Source: an uncultured Opitutaceae bacterium
GTDB taxonomy: Bacteria > Verrucomicrobiota > Verrucomicrobiia > Opitutales > Opitutaceae
Assembly: GCA_937958045.1 (NCBI GenBank)
Contig: CALFXL010000028.1
Span: 1 to 64,000 of the forward strand
Reading direction: 5' to 3'
DNA length: 64,000 nt
Shown: one piece after another, positions 20,679-29,826 of the stretch
Position numbering within the stretch: position 1 is the stretch's first letter
Layout of the letters: each line of letters opens with the position of its first letter
Notes under the pieces: model-generated
Seen by the model: only the letters and a program-made list of their open reading frames with translations
Told to the model about the DNA's origin: nothing
Database searches by the model: none
Made by a program: the position numbers and the translations under genes

Positions 20679-23306
20679 TCAGATCGACGCCGAGAACGTG
20701 CAGTGGAAGGTGCGACCGAGCGGCGATCCTCCGCGGTAGCCGGACAAGGTGTCGGCGCGCGCAGGTTGTTCATCGAAGAGATTGCCGATGCCGAAACCGA
20801 TGCGGTACTGCGCGGCGCGCTTCGAGCGAAACGCTTGTTTGAGCCGCCAGCCGGCGTTGAGTGTGACGATCGTGCGTTCGGGCGTGTCTTCGCCGCCGGG
20901 TCCCGCGTCGATGGCGGAGGTGTGATCGATACGCAGCGACGTCGACCACGCGCGATAACTCCAGCTTGTGGTGGCGCGAAATTCCCACTCAGGACGATCG
21001 GTTCGCGAACCGCCGTCGTGCACGAAGAGCACGCCCGGAGCGAGTTCGCGGCGATCCTCGAGAAGACGTTCGGCTGTCGTGGAAAAACGGATACGACCGA
21101 AAGCGGTCGGCGGCGGTGCGTATTCGAGGTTGAGATCGAACGAGCGCGTTTCGCTGCGTCCGGAATTTCCAGGCGTGGTGTCGATCGAGACGATCGCCCC
21201 AGGCCGGCCGAGTGCGATGTCTTCCGCCGTGGGCGCCGCGCGAACAATGCGGCTCGCGAAGGCCGCTTCGTTGTTCACGATATCTTGCGCGGAGAAACGG
21301 CGCTGGATGAGGTCTTCGCGTTCGCGAGAAAAATAGGTGCCGGAAAAGCGGAGGCCGCTCGCGAACGGTGGCTCAAGGGAAACGCCGAAGGATTGGCGCG
21401 TGCTTTTTTCGCGTTCGAATTGAGCGAGATCGCGTACGATGATCTGCGTCTCCGTGGCGGTGTTGTCGCGTCGCGGATCGAGGATGGTTTCTTGCACGAG
21501 TGTCTCGCGACGATCGGAGACGTCGCGCGAGGGCATTGACGATTGCTCGGAGTGTCGCGCGCGGAAAAGCAGCGAACGCACGGGCGACCAAGTGAGCCCG
21601 ATATCGTTGCCGCGGCCGTCGCTGCCGTCGTCCTGCGTCGAGTAGCGCGCGGACAAGCGGGCTTCGAGACGGTTGAGAAACGGAATCGCATTTTTTCGCG
21701 ACGTGAGGGGCAGATTGACCGATGCCGATGCATTGCGCGCGTGACTTTCGTACCGACTTTCCGGCGATTGTGCTCCGGGCGCGCCGCGCGAGATGCGCAC
21801 ACGTTCGTCCATCTGATAACCGCCACGCAATGCGAGTGTCACCGGACCAGCCCAAGTCTGCACGAGCGGACCGTTGGCGGAAAAATCGAAGCGCGTGTTG
21901 TCGCGTGTCGTATCGCTCGTGCGCGTGAATGCGAGAGATGGATAAAGATGAGTGTTAACCGGACCGGCAGCGGGATCGCCGAAGGGATTAAAACGTGTGG
22001 CCGGGTCGGAAGAACGCAGCGCTTCGGCCAGGCGATCGTGATCGAGATCGGTGGCGGTCTGCGCGGAATCGTCGCGGCGATACGCCATACCGCCCTGCCA
22101 CGACCACGCGGAAATCTTTCCGTTGAAAGTGAGACCTGCTTGTGCGCGCTCGCTGCGCGAGGTCTGGCGCGTGGAACCGAACTCGGTGTGCACGAAACCG
22201 ACTTCGACGTCTTGGCCAAACGGATTGTACGCGGCAGGCACGAGTGTCTTCGACGACGCGGGGGAAACCGGAGGCGCGCCTATGCGATGCGATTGGTTTT
22301 GAGAGAAAGAACCGCTGAGCGAGGCGCGCAGTTTGTGTCCAAAAATTGGATACGACGCGCTGAACGTGCTGCCGAGCTGGCGCGAGGGACTCATCAACTG
22401 GCGATAAGCCGCCGTATCGAAACGTCGCTGACCGGAAGCCTCGTTTCCCGCGGGAAGGAAGTCGCTCGCGGAGAGATTTTCGCCGGATTGTCCCTCGGGA
22501 ACGAGCGCGACGGAAACAGGATTTCCCTCGACGTCGAAAAGACCGTTGAGCGAACCGCTTGCCGCGCGAATGACTGCGGGCGAACCCCAAGTCAGACGAA
22601 GATCGCTGCCGCCCCACACGGTGTGATCTTGATTGCTGGAGAAAGGCCGGTCAGTCGCGTCGAGTGCGTATCGCTTCGAGGCATTTATGCCGAAAAGCAG
22701 ACGCAGCTTTCCGCGCACGACGGATGTGGAAAGACGCGTGCTGAGTTGTTCGCCTCCGCCGCCCGCAAAAGAACCGTCGAACTTCAGTCCGGCTTCGCCG
22801 CCTCGGTAATCTTTTTTCAAACGGATGTTGATGACACGTCCGGAGGATTGCGCGCCGTATTCGGGCATCGAACCTTCGCGGCTCACTTCGACCTCCTCGA
22901 TCATACCGAGCGGCAACGAAGACGGATCGATGTAAGCCGGTTCGCCATCGATCAACACGAGCACCTCCTCATCGCGACCGGCGCCGGGGAGTGTTTCGAA
23001 AAACTCGTTTAACGTGAACGAGCCGGTGTCCTCGATGTGCTGGCTATCGTAACGATCGCGTAGATCCGCGCCCTCGACATCGCTGCCAAACAGACGATCG
23101 CCGCTGACCTTAAACGCCTCGAGCATCAGCGTCGGGGTTTCCGGGCCGACCAGATCGAGCGTTTGCGCGGATGCAAACGGGGTCGCGGCGACAAGAAGAC
23201 CGAGAATGGGACCGCCGATGCGGAAAAAGAAAGAGAAAGCTGGCGGAAGTGGGCGTAGCATGGAGCGAACACGGCTCGCCAATAAACGAGCGATGGACGT
23301 CAGCAT
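20679..23306 (-). CDS. TonB-dependent receptor plug-domain protein
   Basis: 875 residues; an in-frame ATG at 23261 would trim 15 residues. The signal peptide ends near FASAQ (about 48). The plug domain (about 60-155) has EFFETLPGAGRDEEVLVLIDGEPAYIDPSSLP in pieces. A beta-barrel follows, ending in GRTFHCTFSASI. The DDS- and Ser/Arg-rich barrel is smaller than that of the 7822-11301 receptor. The substrate is unknown. It is alone on its strand and is convergent with the two-component pair. A copy of the 21-nt motif lies in the gene at 22334-22354. Confidence 0.85.
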   Translation of the reverse strand: MLTSIARLLASRVRSMLRPLPPAFSFFFRIGGPILGLLVAATPFASAQTLDLVGPETPTLMLEAFKVSGDRLFGSDVEGADLRDRYDSQHIEDTGSFTLNEFFETLPGAGRDEEVLVLIDGEPAYIDPSSLPLGMIEEVEVSREGSMPEYGAQSSGRVINIRLKKDYRGGEAGLKFDGSFAGGGGEQLSTRLSTSVVRGKLRLLFGINASKRYALDATDRPFSSNQDHTVWGGSDLRLTWGSPAVIRAASGSLNGLFDVEGNPVSVALVPEGQSGENLSASDFLPAGNEASGQRRFDTAAYRQLMSPSRQLGSTFSASYPIFGHKLRASLSGSFSQNQSHRIGAPPVSPASSKTLVPAAYNPFGQDVEVGFVHTEFGSTRQTSRSERAQAGLTFNGKISAWSWQGGMAYRRDDSAQTATDLDHDRLAEALRSSDPATRFNPFGDPAAGPVNTHLYPSLAFTRTSDTTRDNTRFDFSANGPLVQTWAGPVTLALRGGYQMDERVRISRGAPGAQSPESRYESHARNASASVNLPLTSRKNAIPFLNRLEARLSARYSTQDDGSDGRGNDIGLTWSPVRSLLFRARHSEQSSMPSRDVSDRRETLVQETILDPRRDNTATETQIIVRDLAQFEREKSTRQSFGVSLEPPFASGLRFSGTYFSREREDLIQRRFSAQDIVNNEAAFASRIVRAAPTAEDIALGRPGAIVSIDTTPGNSGRSETRSFDLNLEYAPPPTAFGRIRFSTTAERLLEDRRELAPGVLFVHDGGSRTDRPEWEFRATTSWSYRAWSTSLRIDHTSAIDAGPGGEDTPERTIVTLNAGWRLKQAFRSKRAAQYRIGFGIGNLFDEQPARADTLSGYRGGSPLGRTFHCTFSASI

Positions 23307-23395
23307 AAGCGGCCGGAGCTTATCGTAGGATTATGCTGCGAGGCGAGCGGACGGTTCGGAGAGTTTTCCGCTACTCGGTCGGGCCCCGATCGGGG

Positions 23396-23488
23396 GATGT
23401 GTATTGGGAAAACAAATACACATCGAAACCGCTGCACCGCAGACGGGAGCGGGGACGCTGAAATGCCGGAGTGGTCTCACTGCATTTC
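23396..23488. other. Hairpin-rich intergenic segment
   Basis: Two perfect inverted repeats lie in the gap 23307-23785. GATGTGTAT/ATACACATC (23396-23424) contains a 21-nt motif variant. GAAATGC/GCATTTC (23460-23488) has a nested AGTG/CACT. No convincing gene is present. This could be part of a non-coding RNA or simply 3' sequence. Confidence 0.35.
23400..23420 (+). repeat. 21-nt near-palindrome, TGTATTGG variant
   Basis: It reads TGTATTGGGA, then five bases, then AATACA with ends matching the copy at 11596-11616. Confidence 0.45.
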
Positions 23489-23531
23489 GCCCGTATGTCG
23501 CTCGCGGAGCGTGGCAGAGGCAGATTTTCCC

Positions 23532-23571
23532 AAAAAAAGTTGGCCGGTCGCGTACCCCTACACGACCGGCC
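23532..23571 (-). terminator. Terminator downstream of rsfS
   Basis: The perfect 9-bp stem GGCCGGTCG/CGACCGGCC (23542-23571, 12-nt loop) is followed on the minus strand by AA, C and seven T. It lies about 215 nt after the rsfS stop, leaving a long 3' untranslated segment. Confidence 0.65.
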
Positions 23572-23721
23572 ATTTGCTTTCTTAGTTACCCCAAAATGTC
23601 AGCGCTAAGCGCTAACAACGGATGTACTATCGGCACACCCTGGGGTTGGGTCAATCTCTCAGAAAATTCGTTAAGCGCGCTAATGTTCGCTGTAAGATAA
23701 ACTGGTGTCCGCTTACGCGGA

Positions 23722-23754
23722 GACCCAAGCGGCTCCGCTGGAGCCTCTTGGGTC
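23722..23754. other. Strong hairpin downstream of rsfS
   Basis: GACCCAAG-C-GGCTCC, loop GCT, then GGAGCC-T-CTTGGGTC. That is 14 perfect pairs with one mismatch. There is no T tract on either side, so it is not an ordinary terminator. It lies between the rsfS stop and the terminator at 23532-23571. Confidence 0.5.
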
Positions 23755-23785
23755 AGCGGCGCGAACCCGGTTTCCGCGCGAGACT

Positions 23786-24310
23786 TTACTTTTTCTTCGC
23801 GGCGGCCTTCTTGGCCGGGGGTTTGGCGGCTTTTTTGGCCGCGGGTTTTTTCTTCGCGGGCGCTTTTTTGGCGCCAGCGGACTTCGCGGTGCGTTTTTTC
23901 GGAGAAGCGGTTTTTTTCCGCGCGGTGGCCGGCGGGTTGAGCAATTCGGCGACGGGGATCTCGCGGGCGTCGCGCCAGAGATTTTCGAGCGCGTATTTTT
24001 TTCGGTTCTCCGGAGTGAACACGTGGATCATGATGTCGAACGCGTCGACAACCAGCCAGCCACTCTCGAGACCTTTTTCCATGCCGAGGATCTTGGTGCC
24101 GGTGGCATCGATCACTTTTTCCAGTTCGACGCGGAGCGCGCGCAGGTGGGGTTCGGAGGTGCCGGTGGCGAGAATGAGGAAATCGGTGATGGAAGATTGC
24201 TCGGAAACATCGAGCACGCGGAGGTCGCCGGCCTTTTTTTCGTCGAGCGCCTTGCAGATCAAAGTCAGCAGCGGCGGGAGCGTGGCGGGCGAAGAGGAAT
24301 CGGTATTCAT
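23786..24310 (-). CDS. rsfS: Ribosomal silencing factor RsfS with a histone-H1-like tail
   Basis: 174 residues against the usual 105-130. The conserved domain (about 10-125) has SSITDFLILATGTSEPHLRA, typical of RsfS, which binds ribosomal protein L14 and blocks subunit joining in starvation. After residue about 125 comes a basic tail of AAKK- and PAKK-type repeats (for example KKAPAKKKPAAKKAAKPP) that runs to the stop codon. This tail is not part of the family as I know it and would be expected to bind RNA or DNA. It follows nadD with a 9-bp gap, the common nadD-rsfS order. Confidence 0.95.
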   Translation of the reverse strand: MNTDSSSPATLPPLLTLICKALDEKKAGDLRVLDVSEQSSITDFLILATGTSEPHLRALRVELEKVIDATGTKILGMEKGLESGWLVVDAFDIMIHVFTPENRKKYALENLWRDAREIPVAELLNPPATARKKTASPKKRTAKSAGAKKAPAKKKPAAKKAAKPPAKKAAAKKK

Positions 24311-24319
24311 GCAGGAGAT

Positions 24320-24907
24320 TCAGCGATAAAGGCGCTTTTCGGTGATCTGGACAATCGTCTTGTGCGGAACGAAATAGTCGAGCGAGAGACCGCGTCGCAC
24401 GCGCTGACGAAGTTCGGTGGAGCTGATTTCGACCAAATGGCCGTCGCAGCGATGAAGGCGGAGGCCGGGAATGGCGGGGGTGGCGCGCACGGGATGGCCC
24501 GGACGTTCGAGGAAGATGAACTCCACGAGACGCGCGAGTTCTTCGATGTCTTTCCAGCGTTCGAGCTTGGGCAATTGGTCGCCGCCGATGATCCAGAAAA
24601 GTTGGTCGTCCGGAAACAGTTCACGGAAGTGGCGCGCGGAATCGATCGTGTAGCTGACGCCGCCTCGGCGTAGTTCGAAGTCGGAGATCTCGAAACGCTC
24701 GTCCCAATCGATGGCGGCGTGGAGCATGGCGAGGCGATCCTCGATGGAGCATTGGACGTCGTCCGGTTTCAGCGGGGCCTGGGCGGCGGGCACAAAAAAC
24801 AGGCGGTCGAGCTGGTGCTGTTCGTATGCATCCTGCGCGGCGATGAGGTGGCCGAAATGAACGGGGTCGAAACTGCCTCCGAAGAAACCGATCTTCACAG
24901 CGCGCAC
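24320..24907 (-). CDS. nadD: Nicotinate-nucleotide adenylyltransferase
   Basis: 195 residues, normal length. The nucleotidyltransferase motif GGSFDPVHFGHL is at about 10-21. The C-terminal SSTELRQRVRRG matches the ISSTxIR motif. It joins ATP and nicotinate mononucleotide to form deamido-NAD in NAD synthesis. It is upstream of rsfS, 9 bp apart, in the arrangement seen in many bacteria. The start at 24907 places MRAVKIGFFGG directly at the first strand. Confidence 0.96.
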   Translation of the reverse strand: MRAVKIGFFGGSFDPVHFGHLIAAQDAYEQHQLDRLFFVPAAQAPLKPDDVQCSIEDRLAMLHAAIDWDERFEISDFELRRGGVSYTIDSARHFRELFPDDQLFWIIGGDQLPKLERWKDIEELARLVEFIFLERPGHPVRATPAIPGLRLHRCDGHLVEISSTELRQRVRRGLSLDYFVPHKTIVQITEKRLYR

Positions 24908-25019
24908 GTTGTGCGGAGGCGGGGCGCCCGCAAGGCCTGTTTTTTGGGGTGGCGTCGGCCGCAGATTCCGGCTGGCGTTTTGCGAGGCGGACAGTCTGCT
25001 TGAGACAGCGCAGCCACAC

Positions 25020-25105
25020 GCCCGGGTGGTGGAATGGTAGACACCAGGGACTTAAAATCCCTTGCCTGTAAAGGCGTACCGGTTCGAGTCCGGTCCCGGG
25101 TACCA
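25020..25105 (+). tRNA. tRNA-Leu (anticodon UAA)
   Basis: 86 nt, class II. The acceptor stem GCCCGGG pairs with CCCGGGT (G1-U72 wobble), followed by A and an encoded CCA. The anticodon arm GGGA-CTTAAAA-TCCC gives UAA. A long variable arm (GCC/GGC stem) and the T arm CCGG-TTCGAGT-CCGG are clear. There is no gene in 24908-25019 or 25106-25217. Confidence 0.97.
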
Positions 25106-25217
25106 GGCTATCTGGCCTTAGTGCGCGGGGCCTGCCTCGCCATCGGTCTGCCAACACCGCGATGCCTCCGAACGAAAAGGCCTGGCTCTAGGTGGGGAGA
25201 GTTCGATTTGACGCGAA

Positions 25218-26780
25218 TCAGCTCACGCGTGTGACGGTGAGGTTTACGCTGCCGCGGTTGTTGCCATAAAAATGCCACGAGTCGTTGGCGAAGCCGTAGA
25301 GATAGCCGGCCTCGGTGGGTTTGATGAGCAATGGCTCTGTCGGACCGGCGCCGATGAAGAACGTCTGGTGCGGATAGGAGGAGCCGTCGGGATTGGGATT
25401 GGTGCCGCGTTCAGGGCCGTCATTGGCGATGGCGCCCAGCAATGACAGCCAGGGATGATGCTCGCTGCGGCGCGTGCCGATAAGGTCGGCCTGCTCGTTT
25501 CCGGAGATCTTTTTGAACGCGCCCTCGAGTTTGCCGAAGAGCGAGCTGGCGACGTTGACGAGTTCGCCGAGCTTGAACTTGCCGTCGCGCGCGCCGCCGG
25601 GACCGCAAGGGACATTGCCATCGAGCCATTCACCGTCCGCTTGGAAAACATAACTGGCGCCTTCTTCGAGGAAGATACCGGTTTCGTTCCAATGATTGCG
25701 CGCGTAGATCGGAATCGGCGCAGAACTCTCGCCGACTTTCAGGCGAACGCTCGGCTGATGATAAGGCGATTGGAAGACGGGCGGTTCTCGATCGCGCTGC
25801 AGCGCCGAAGGATGGTACGGCTCGGATTCGACGAGGAGCGGACGATTGCGCGGGCGCGAGCGCAGAACTTTAAATCCGCCCTTGAGCGAATCGTGGAGCA
25901 ATCCCTGGAAGTCGGGACGTATTTGTTTTGTGAATACAGGGTTGAACGCGAGTCCCGCCTGACTGGCCTCCTCGATCATCCACTGCAACGCGATGTCGGA
26001 GAGCGCGCATTCGACATAACCGCCGCCGACATCGCTGTGCACGCCCGGGAACCAAATTTGGCGTACGCGCGCGTCGGGCCCGGAGTCGTTGAGGACGTGA
26101 TCGTTTTCGTCGGTCCACAGTGTCGGCGTGAAGCTCGCGCGCATCTCGTCCATCGCGACGGCGTGGCGCGCGCGGATGATATGTTTGCCGAGAGTGGTGT
26201 CGTGGAAGGACCAGTTTTTCTCCTTATCGAGGAGATTGAGGATCGCGAAGTCGTCGGGTAAACCGAGCGAGCCGACAGTGTCCCACACGCCGAGAAACTC
26301 GATGGTGGGCGTGTTGAAAGCCCAGGCGGCGTCGCGCCATGTTTCGCTGCGTTTGCGATAGCCTTCGGCGTAGGCCTTTTCGACGCGGGCCCACGCTTCG
26401 CTCGGGCCGAGGCCATCGAGCGCGAGCAAACCGCAGCGGCCGATGAAACCGGCGAGGCTGCGCGCGGTGTAGGCGCCGCGACTGAAACCGAAAAGGAAGA
26501 TCTGGTCGCCGTCCTGGTAGTTGCGCGCGAGCCAATGGTACGCGCTCATGATGTTTTTATCGAGGCCCAGGCCGACGGCTCCACCGAGCGCGCGTTGAAG
26601 CGGACCGCCATCGGTGCCGACGCCGGGATGATAATATTTCAGCTGTTCGGTGCCGTCCGTGGAGGTGGCGGCGACGCAATTGTGCAGACGGACGACGTTG
26701 GTGAGGGAAGGCACGTCGTTGTCGTCTTTGTTGTCGGCGGTATTCCAAGTGCCGTCGCAGGAAACGATGAGTTTTTTCAT
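25218..26780 (-). CDS. DUF2235 alpha/beta-hydrolase with a LecA-like C-terminal domain
   Basis: 520 residues from ATG 26780 (MKKLIVSCDGTWN); an upstream ATG at 26795 adds five residues. DUF2235 covers about 1-310: KLIVSCDGTWNT, nucleophile Ser100 in GFSRGAY, and WFPGVHSDVGGGY. DUF2235 includes phospholipase effectors of type VI secretion. The C-terminal part (about 340-520) has ETGIFLEEGASYVFQADGEW and GYLYGFANDSWHFYGNN, which resemble the LecA/PA-IL galactose lectin fold. No signal peptide is seen. No VgrG, immunity gene or secretion gene is adjacent. The lectin match is my recognition, not a search result. Confidence 0.82.
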   Translation of the reverse strand: MKKLIVSCDGTWNTADNKDDNDVPSLTNVVRLHNCVAATSTDGTEQLKYYHPGVGTDGGPLQRALGGAVGLGLDKNIMSAYHWLARNYQDGDQIFLFGFSRGAYTARSLAGFIGRCGLLALDGLGPSEAWARVEKAYAEGYRKRSETWRDAAWAFNTPTIEFLGVWDTVGSLGLPDDFAILNLLDKEKNWSFHDTTLGKHIIRARHAVAMDEMRASFTPTLWTDENDHVLNDSGPDARVRQIWFPGVHSDVGGGYVECALSDIALQWMIEEASQAGLAFNPVFTKQIRPDFQGLLHDSLKGGFKVLRSRPRNRPLLVESEPYHPSALQRDREPPVFQSPYHQPSVRLKVGESSAPIPIYARNHWNETGIFLEEGASYVFQADGEWLDGNVPCGPGGARDGKFKLGELVNVASSLFGKLEGAFKKISGNEQADLIGTRRSEHHPWLSLLGAIANDGPERGTNPNPDGSSYPHQTFFIGAGPTEPLLIKPTEAGYLYGFANDSWHFYGNNRGSVNLTVTRVS

Positions 26781-26915
26781 AGGGGGTATGTTCAACCTCT
26801 GTCCCCGTGGGGTGGACGGATGTCAACCGGAGGGATCCCCGAAGAGTTCCGCGGAAACGGAACGGCTGTTTCGCAGAACTTCGGAAACCCTCCAGCCAGC
26901 AGGCCGCGCGCCGAT

Positions 26916-26936
26916 CGTATCCAAAATTTTGCTACG
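26916..26936 (+). repeat. 21-nt near-palindrome in the gap 26796-27388
   Basis: It reads CGTATCCAAAATTTTG then CTACG. It is almost perfectly palindromic in the middle (CAAAATTTTG). The rest of this 590-bp gap holds a terminator but no gene that I can support. Confidence 0.6.
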
Positions 26937-27298
26937 CGTTCGTTACGCGATGCGGAGGGCATTGCTAAAGGGGGAATTTACCGCCGGCGACGGCGGAAGA
27001 AGTTGGCGAATGTCTGTATCCAGCGAGACCCGCGCCTCCGGGCGGGAGGCGGATGCGGCGGAAAACTATCGTAGCGCTCGCGTAGTTGACGGAGAACGAG
27101 CGTGTAAAGCGATTGGAACTGCATGCGCCGAGCTTACCCGGACGAATGCGGACGGGGCAGATACAGCGGCGTTGATGATAACGCTCTACACGCGCGTTTT
27201 TAACAAACTGATCCGTTTGCTGAAGCGAACGACTGTATAGGGACGCCTCGGTGAATATGAGCGAGTGACCTTACCGGCGAAGGCTTGTAGGTGGTCAC

Positions 27299-27334
27299 AA
27301 AAAACTCTCTGCCGCGGAGTCGCGACAGAGAGTT
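27299..27334 (-). terminator. Terminator after the autotransporter gene
   Basis: The perfect 9-bp stem AACTCTCTG/CAGAGAGTT (27303-27334) is followed on the minus strand by a run of six T. It begins 55 nt beyond the stop codon at 27389. Confidence 0.85.
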
Positions 27335-27388
27335 ATCGGAGAACTTCGCCAGCCCAGTTGGCGGGCGAGTTGACGAGACTAAGCTCGC

Positions 27389-29785
27389 TTAGAAGCGCCA
27401 GCCGAGGCCACCGCGGAGAGCGATGGTCTGATCGACGATGCTGTTGTTGTCGTTGCCGTAGCTGGCGAAGAGCGAGAGGCCGTTGTTATAGTTAACAGAG
27501 ACGCCGCCCTCGATGTGCCAGCCGTCGCGATCAGGATTGCGCGAATAAACCGTCAGGTGTTCGCCCATAACCGCGGCGCCAATCGGACGGTTTTCGGTCG
27601 TCGTGTCGCGTTGGAAATAGACGTTCAAGAAGGGACGGATTTCGGCGGTGTTCTTAATAATCGAGAAACTGCGAGCGATCTGCACGCCGAACGAGAGCAG
27701 GAGAGAGTCGGCGCTTTGCTCGTCGACAATGAGCGTGGCTTGGTTGGCATTGCCGGTTTCGCGGAACGCGTCGGCTTCCCACTTGATGAAGTGTGCGCCG
27801 ACGGTCGGAGCGACATCGATCCACGAGAAGCCGAGCTTGTAGCTGGCCTGCGCGCGGACGCCGTAGTGCGTGCCGTCGGTGTCGGCCTTGGCGAAGGTGC
27901 CGAGACGCGAGAGGCGGACGCTGCGGTCGGCGGAGTAGCTGTCGGTGCCATAGGTACCGATCGCGTTCACTTGGAAGGCGCCGTTACGATAACGACCGTA
28001 GACACCGAAGGTGTTGCTCTTCGAGGTGCTGGTGCTGCCGGAATCGTCGAGGCGGAATTCCGTTTTGTCGTGCGTATAAACGAGACCCGCGAGGAACGAG
28101 GGCGAGAACGCGTAGTCAGCGCCGAGGATCAACTGTTCGGGACTGAAATCATAATATTCATTATAATCAGAAGCCGAGACCGTGGATTCGAAACGGGAAA
28201 CCTGTGTATAGAAATCCAGCTTCTTGGTGGCGCGGAACTCTTGATCAGGCACGGCGAGGCGATGTTCGATGCTGGTACCCAGCGCGGCGGATTGTACCAG
28301 CGCGGCGGAATACCATGCTTGATACGACTGCGGGCCGAGCTGATTGAGGACCTTGCCGTACGCAGACGCGGTGATCTGCGCGTCCGCAGCGCGAATGAGA
28401 TCGTCGGGCAGTGCGGAACCGAGCTTGTCGAAGACCGTGGCGATGGCGGTTTGATTGCGTGTGATGCCCGCGACGTCGGCAAAGGGGTTGCGAATAACGT
28501 CGACCCAGATCTCGAAGCCGCCAGCCACCGCTTCGACGCGATACTTGGCGGTAGACGCCATGGCGAACACCTGAGGATTATCGATCTCAGGAATGTTGCC
28601 CAGGTAATCGCCATTGATAGAGATGATTTTATAGCTCTCGGTTTTAACGACAAAATCATCGCTATTGACCGCACCCACTGAAATGGCGCCGCCGGCGGTG
28701 AAGTCCACCTGGCCATTGATGAGGAGTTGGTCGTGGTCGTTCGGAGCCGATGTGAAGAAATCCAGACTGATCACACCGCGTTCACCGGGTTTTACGTTGC
28801 CATTGACGGTGAGCGTGCCGCGGTCGGCTTTGTTGCCGCCGGCGCCGAGCGTGGCTTTGCCATTACCGCCGGTTAGCTCGATATTACCGTTAATCACGCC
28901 GCTACCGCCGATATAGGCGTTGCCGGAGTTGCCGACGCCGAAGTTGCCGTTGTGCACGCCATCCACTATGTAGGAGGAAGTCGAACGGAACGTCATGATG
29001 CCGGGCAGGTTGGCCGTGCCGGTGACCAGCGTAGTTCCCGCGCCGTATTTTTGATAGGCGGTGGTCGCGCTGGAAGTGGAGGTGATGGTGCCGGCCCAGA
29101 CTTCGACTTCGTTAGCGAGATTCAACGCGCTCAACGAGCCGATGGGACGCGAACCGAGATCAACGCTGGATGTTGCATCGAAGCTCAATCCACCAATCGA
29201 CACGTTACCAGCGGTCAGTCCGCGGTAATCGATCGTGGAGTGATCCGTCATCACAATCTTGGCATACCCGAGGCCCGACGTGCTGGAAGCGCCACCGGCG
29301 AGCGTGGAATTCACGTTGTCAAACGTGATGGTGGCGTAGGACTTCAGGTTAAGATAAAACGGATTGCGGTCGGCGGCGGCGCCGGTGGATGTGCCGTCGC
29401 CATCTGTTTTCCACGGGTGAGTGCCGCGGCCGGTGATATTATAATAGAGGCGGCCGGCGGAGTTGCCCTGTAGATTGAGCGTATATCCGTAATCGTTTTC
29501 CGTTGTTATCGAGAAGACGCGATAGGTCACGTCGCCCGATCCATTATGCGTGAGGTTGATGGTGCGATTGGGTGCGGCATTCGTAAACGAAATGCCGGTG
29601 TTGCCGTCGGGAACGGCACCATTGCTCCAATTGGCGGTGTTGAGATAGTCGGAGTCTACACCGAGCCAGTTGACTTTGGATGTAAGAGTATATTGAGCGA
29701 AACCTGCAGATGCAGTCAGCAAGCCGGCAAGCACGCCCAGAAGGGGCCGCTTGGCGGAGTGCTTAAGCGAAAGTTTATTATTCAT
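27389..29785 (-). CDS. Autotransporter-type outer-membrane protein with beta-barrel domain
   Basis: 798 residues. The signal peptide is about 1-30 (ending SAGFAQ). The passenger (about 31-500) is rich in Gly, Ser, Thr and Asn and built of short beta strands, including WLGVDSDYLNTANWSNGAVP, typical of autotransporter passengers. The barrel (about 520-798) ends in LGWRF with terminal Phe. The protein would insert in the outer membrane and expose the passenger. The gene starts 41 bp after a TonB receptor on the same strand, so joint transcription is likely. Function of the passenger is unknown. Confidence 0.85.
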   Translation of the reverse strand: MNNKLSLKHSAKRPLLGVLAGLLTASAGFAQYTLTSKVNWLGVDSDYLNTANWSNGAVPDGNTGISFTNAAPNRTINLTHNGSGDVTYRVFSITTENDYGYTLNLQGNSAGRLYYNITGRGTHPWKTDGDGTSTGAAADRNPFYLNLKSYATITFDNVNSTLAGGASSTSGLGYAKIVMTDHSTIDYRGLTAGNVSIGGLSFDATSSVDLGSRPIGSLSALNLANEVEVWAGTITSTSSATTAYQKYGAGTTLVTGTANLPGIMTFRSTSSYIVDGVHNGNFGVGNSGNAYIGGSGVINGNIELTGGNGKATLGAGGNKADRGTLTVNGNVKPGERGVISLDFFTSAPNDHDQLLINGQVDFTAGGAISVGAVNSDDFVVKTESYKIISINGDYLGNIPEIDNPQVFAMASTAKYRVEAVAGGFEIWVDVIRNPFADVAGITRNQTAIATVFDKLGSALPDDLIRAADAQITASAYGKVLNQLGPQSYQAWYSAALVQSAALGTSIEHRLAVPDQEFRATKKLDFYTQVSRFESTVSASDYNEYYDFSPEQLILGADYAFSPSFLAGLVYTHDKTEFRLDDSGSTSTSKSNTFGVYGRYRNGAFQVNAIGTYGTDSYSADRSVRLSRLGTFAKADTDGTHYGVRAQASYKLGFSWIDVAPTVGAHFIKWEADAFRETGNANQATLIVDEQSADSLLLSFGVQIARSFSIIKNTAEIRPFLNVYFQRDTTTENRPIGAAVMGEHLTVYSRNPDRDGWHIEGGVSVNYNNGLSLFASYGNDNNSIVDQTIALRGGLGWRF

Positions 29786-29826
29786 GATAATGTTTTATTA
29801 AAGGCTGGCCGATATCTCAGGCAGAA

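Noticed and set aside
23331..23573. 80-codon minus-strand frame in the gap after the second TonB receptor
   Set aside because: No family feature, crosses strong hairpins and the terminator of rsfS.
23600..23690. Integron attC-like ends (CGCTAAC ... GTTAAGC)
   Set aside because: The left core does not fit the attC rule, there is only one such site, and no integrase is near.
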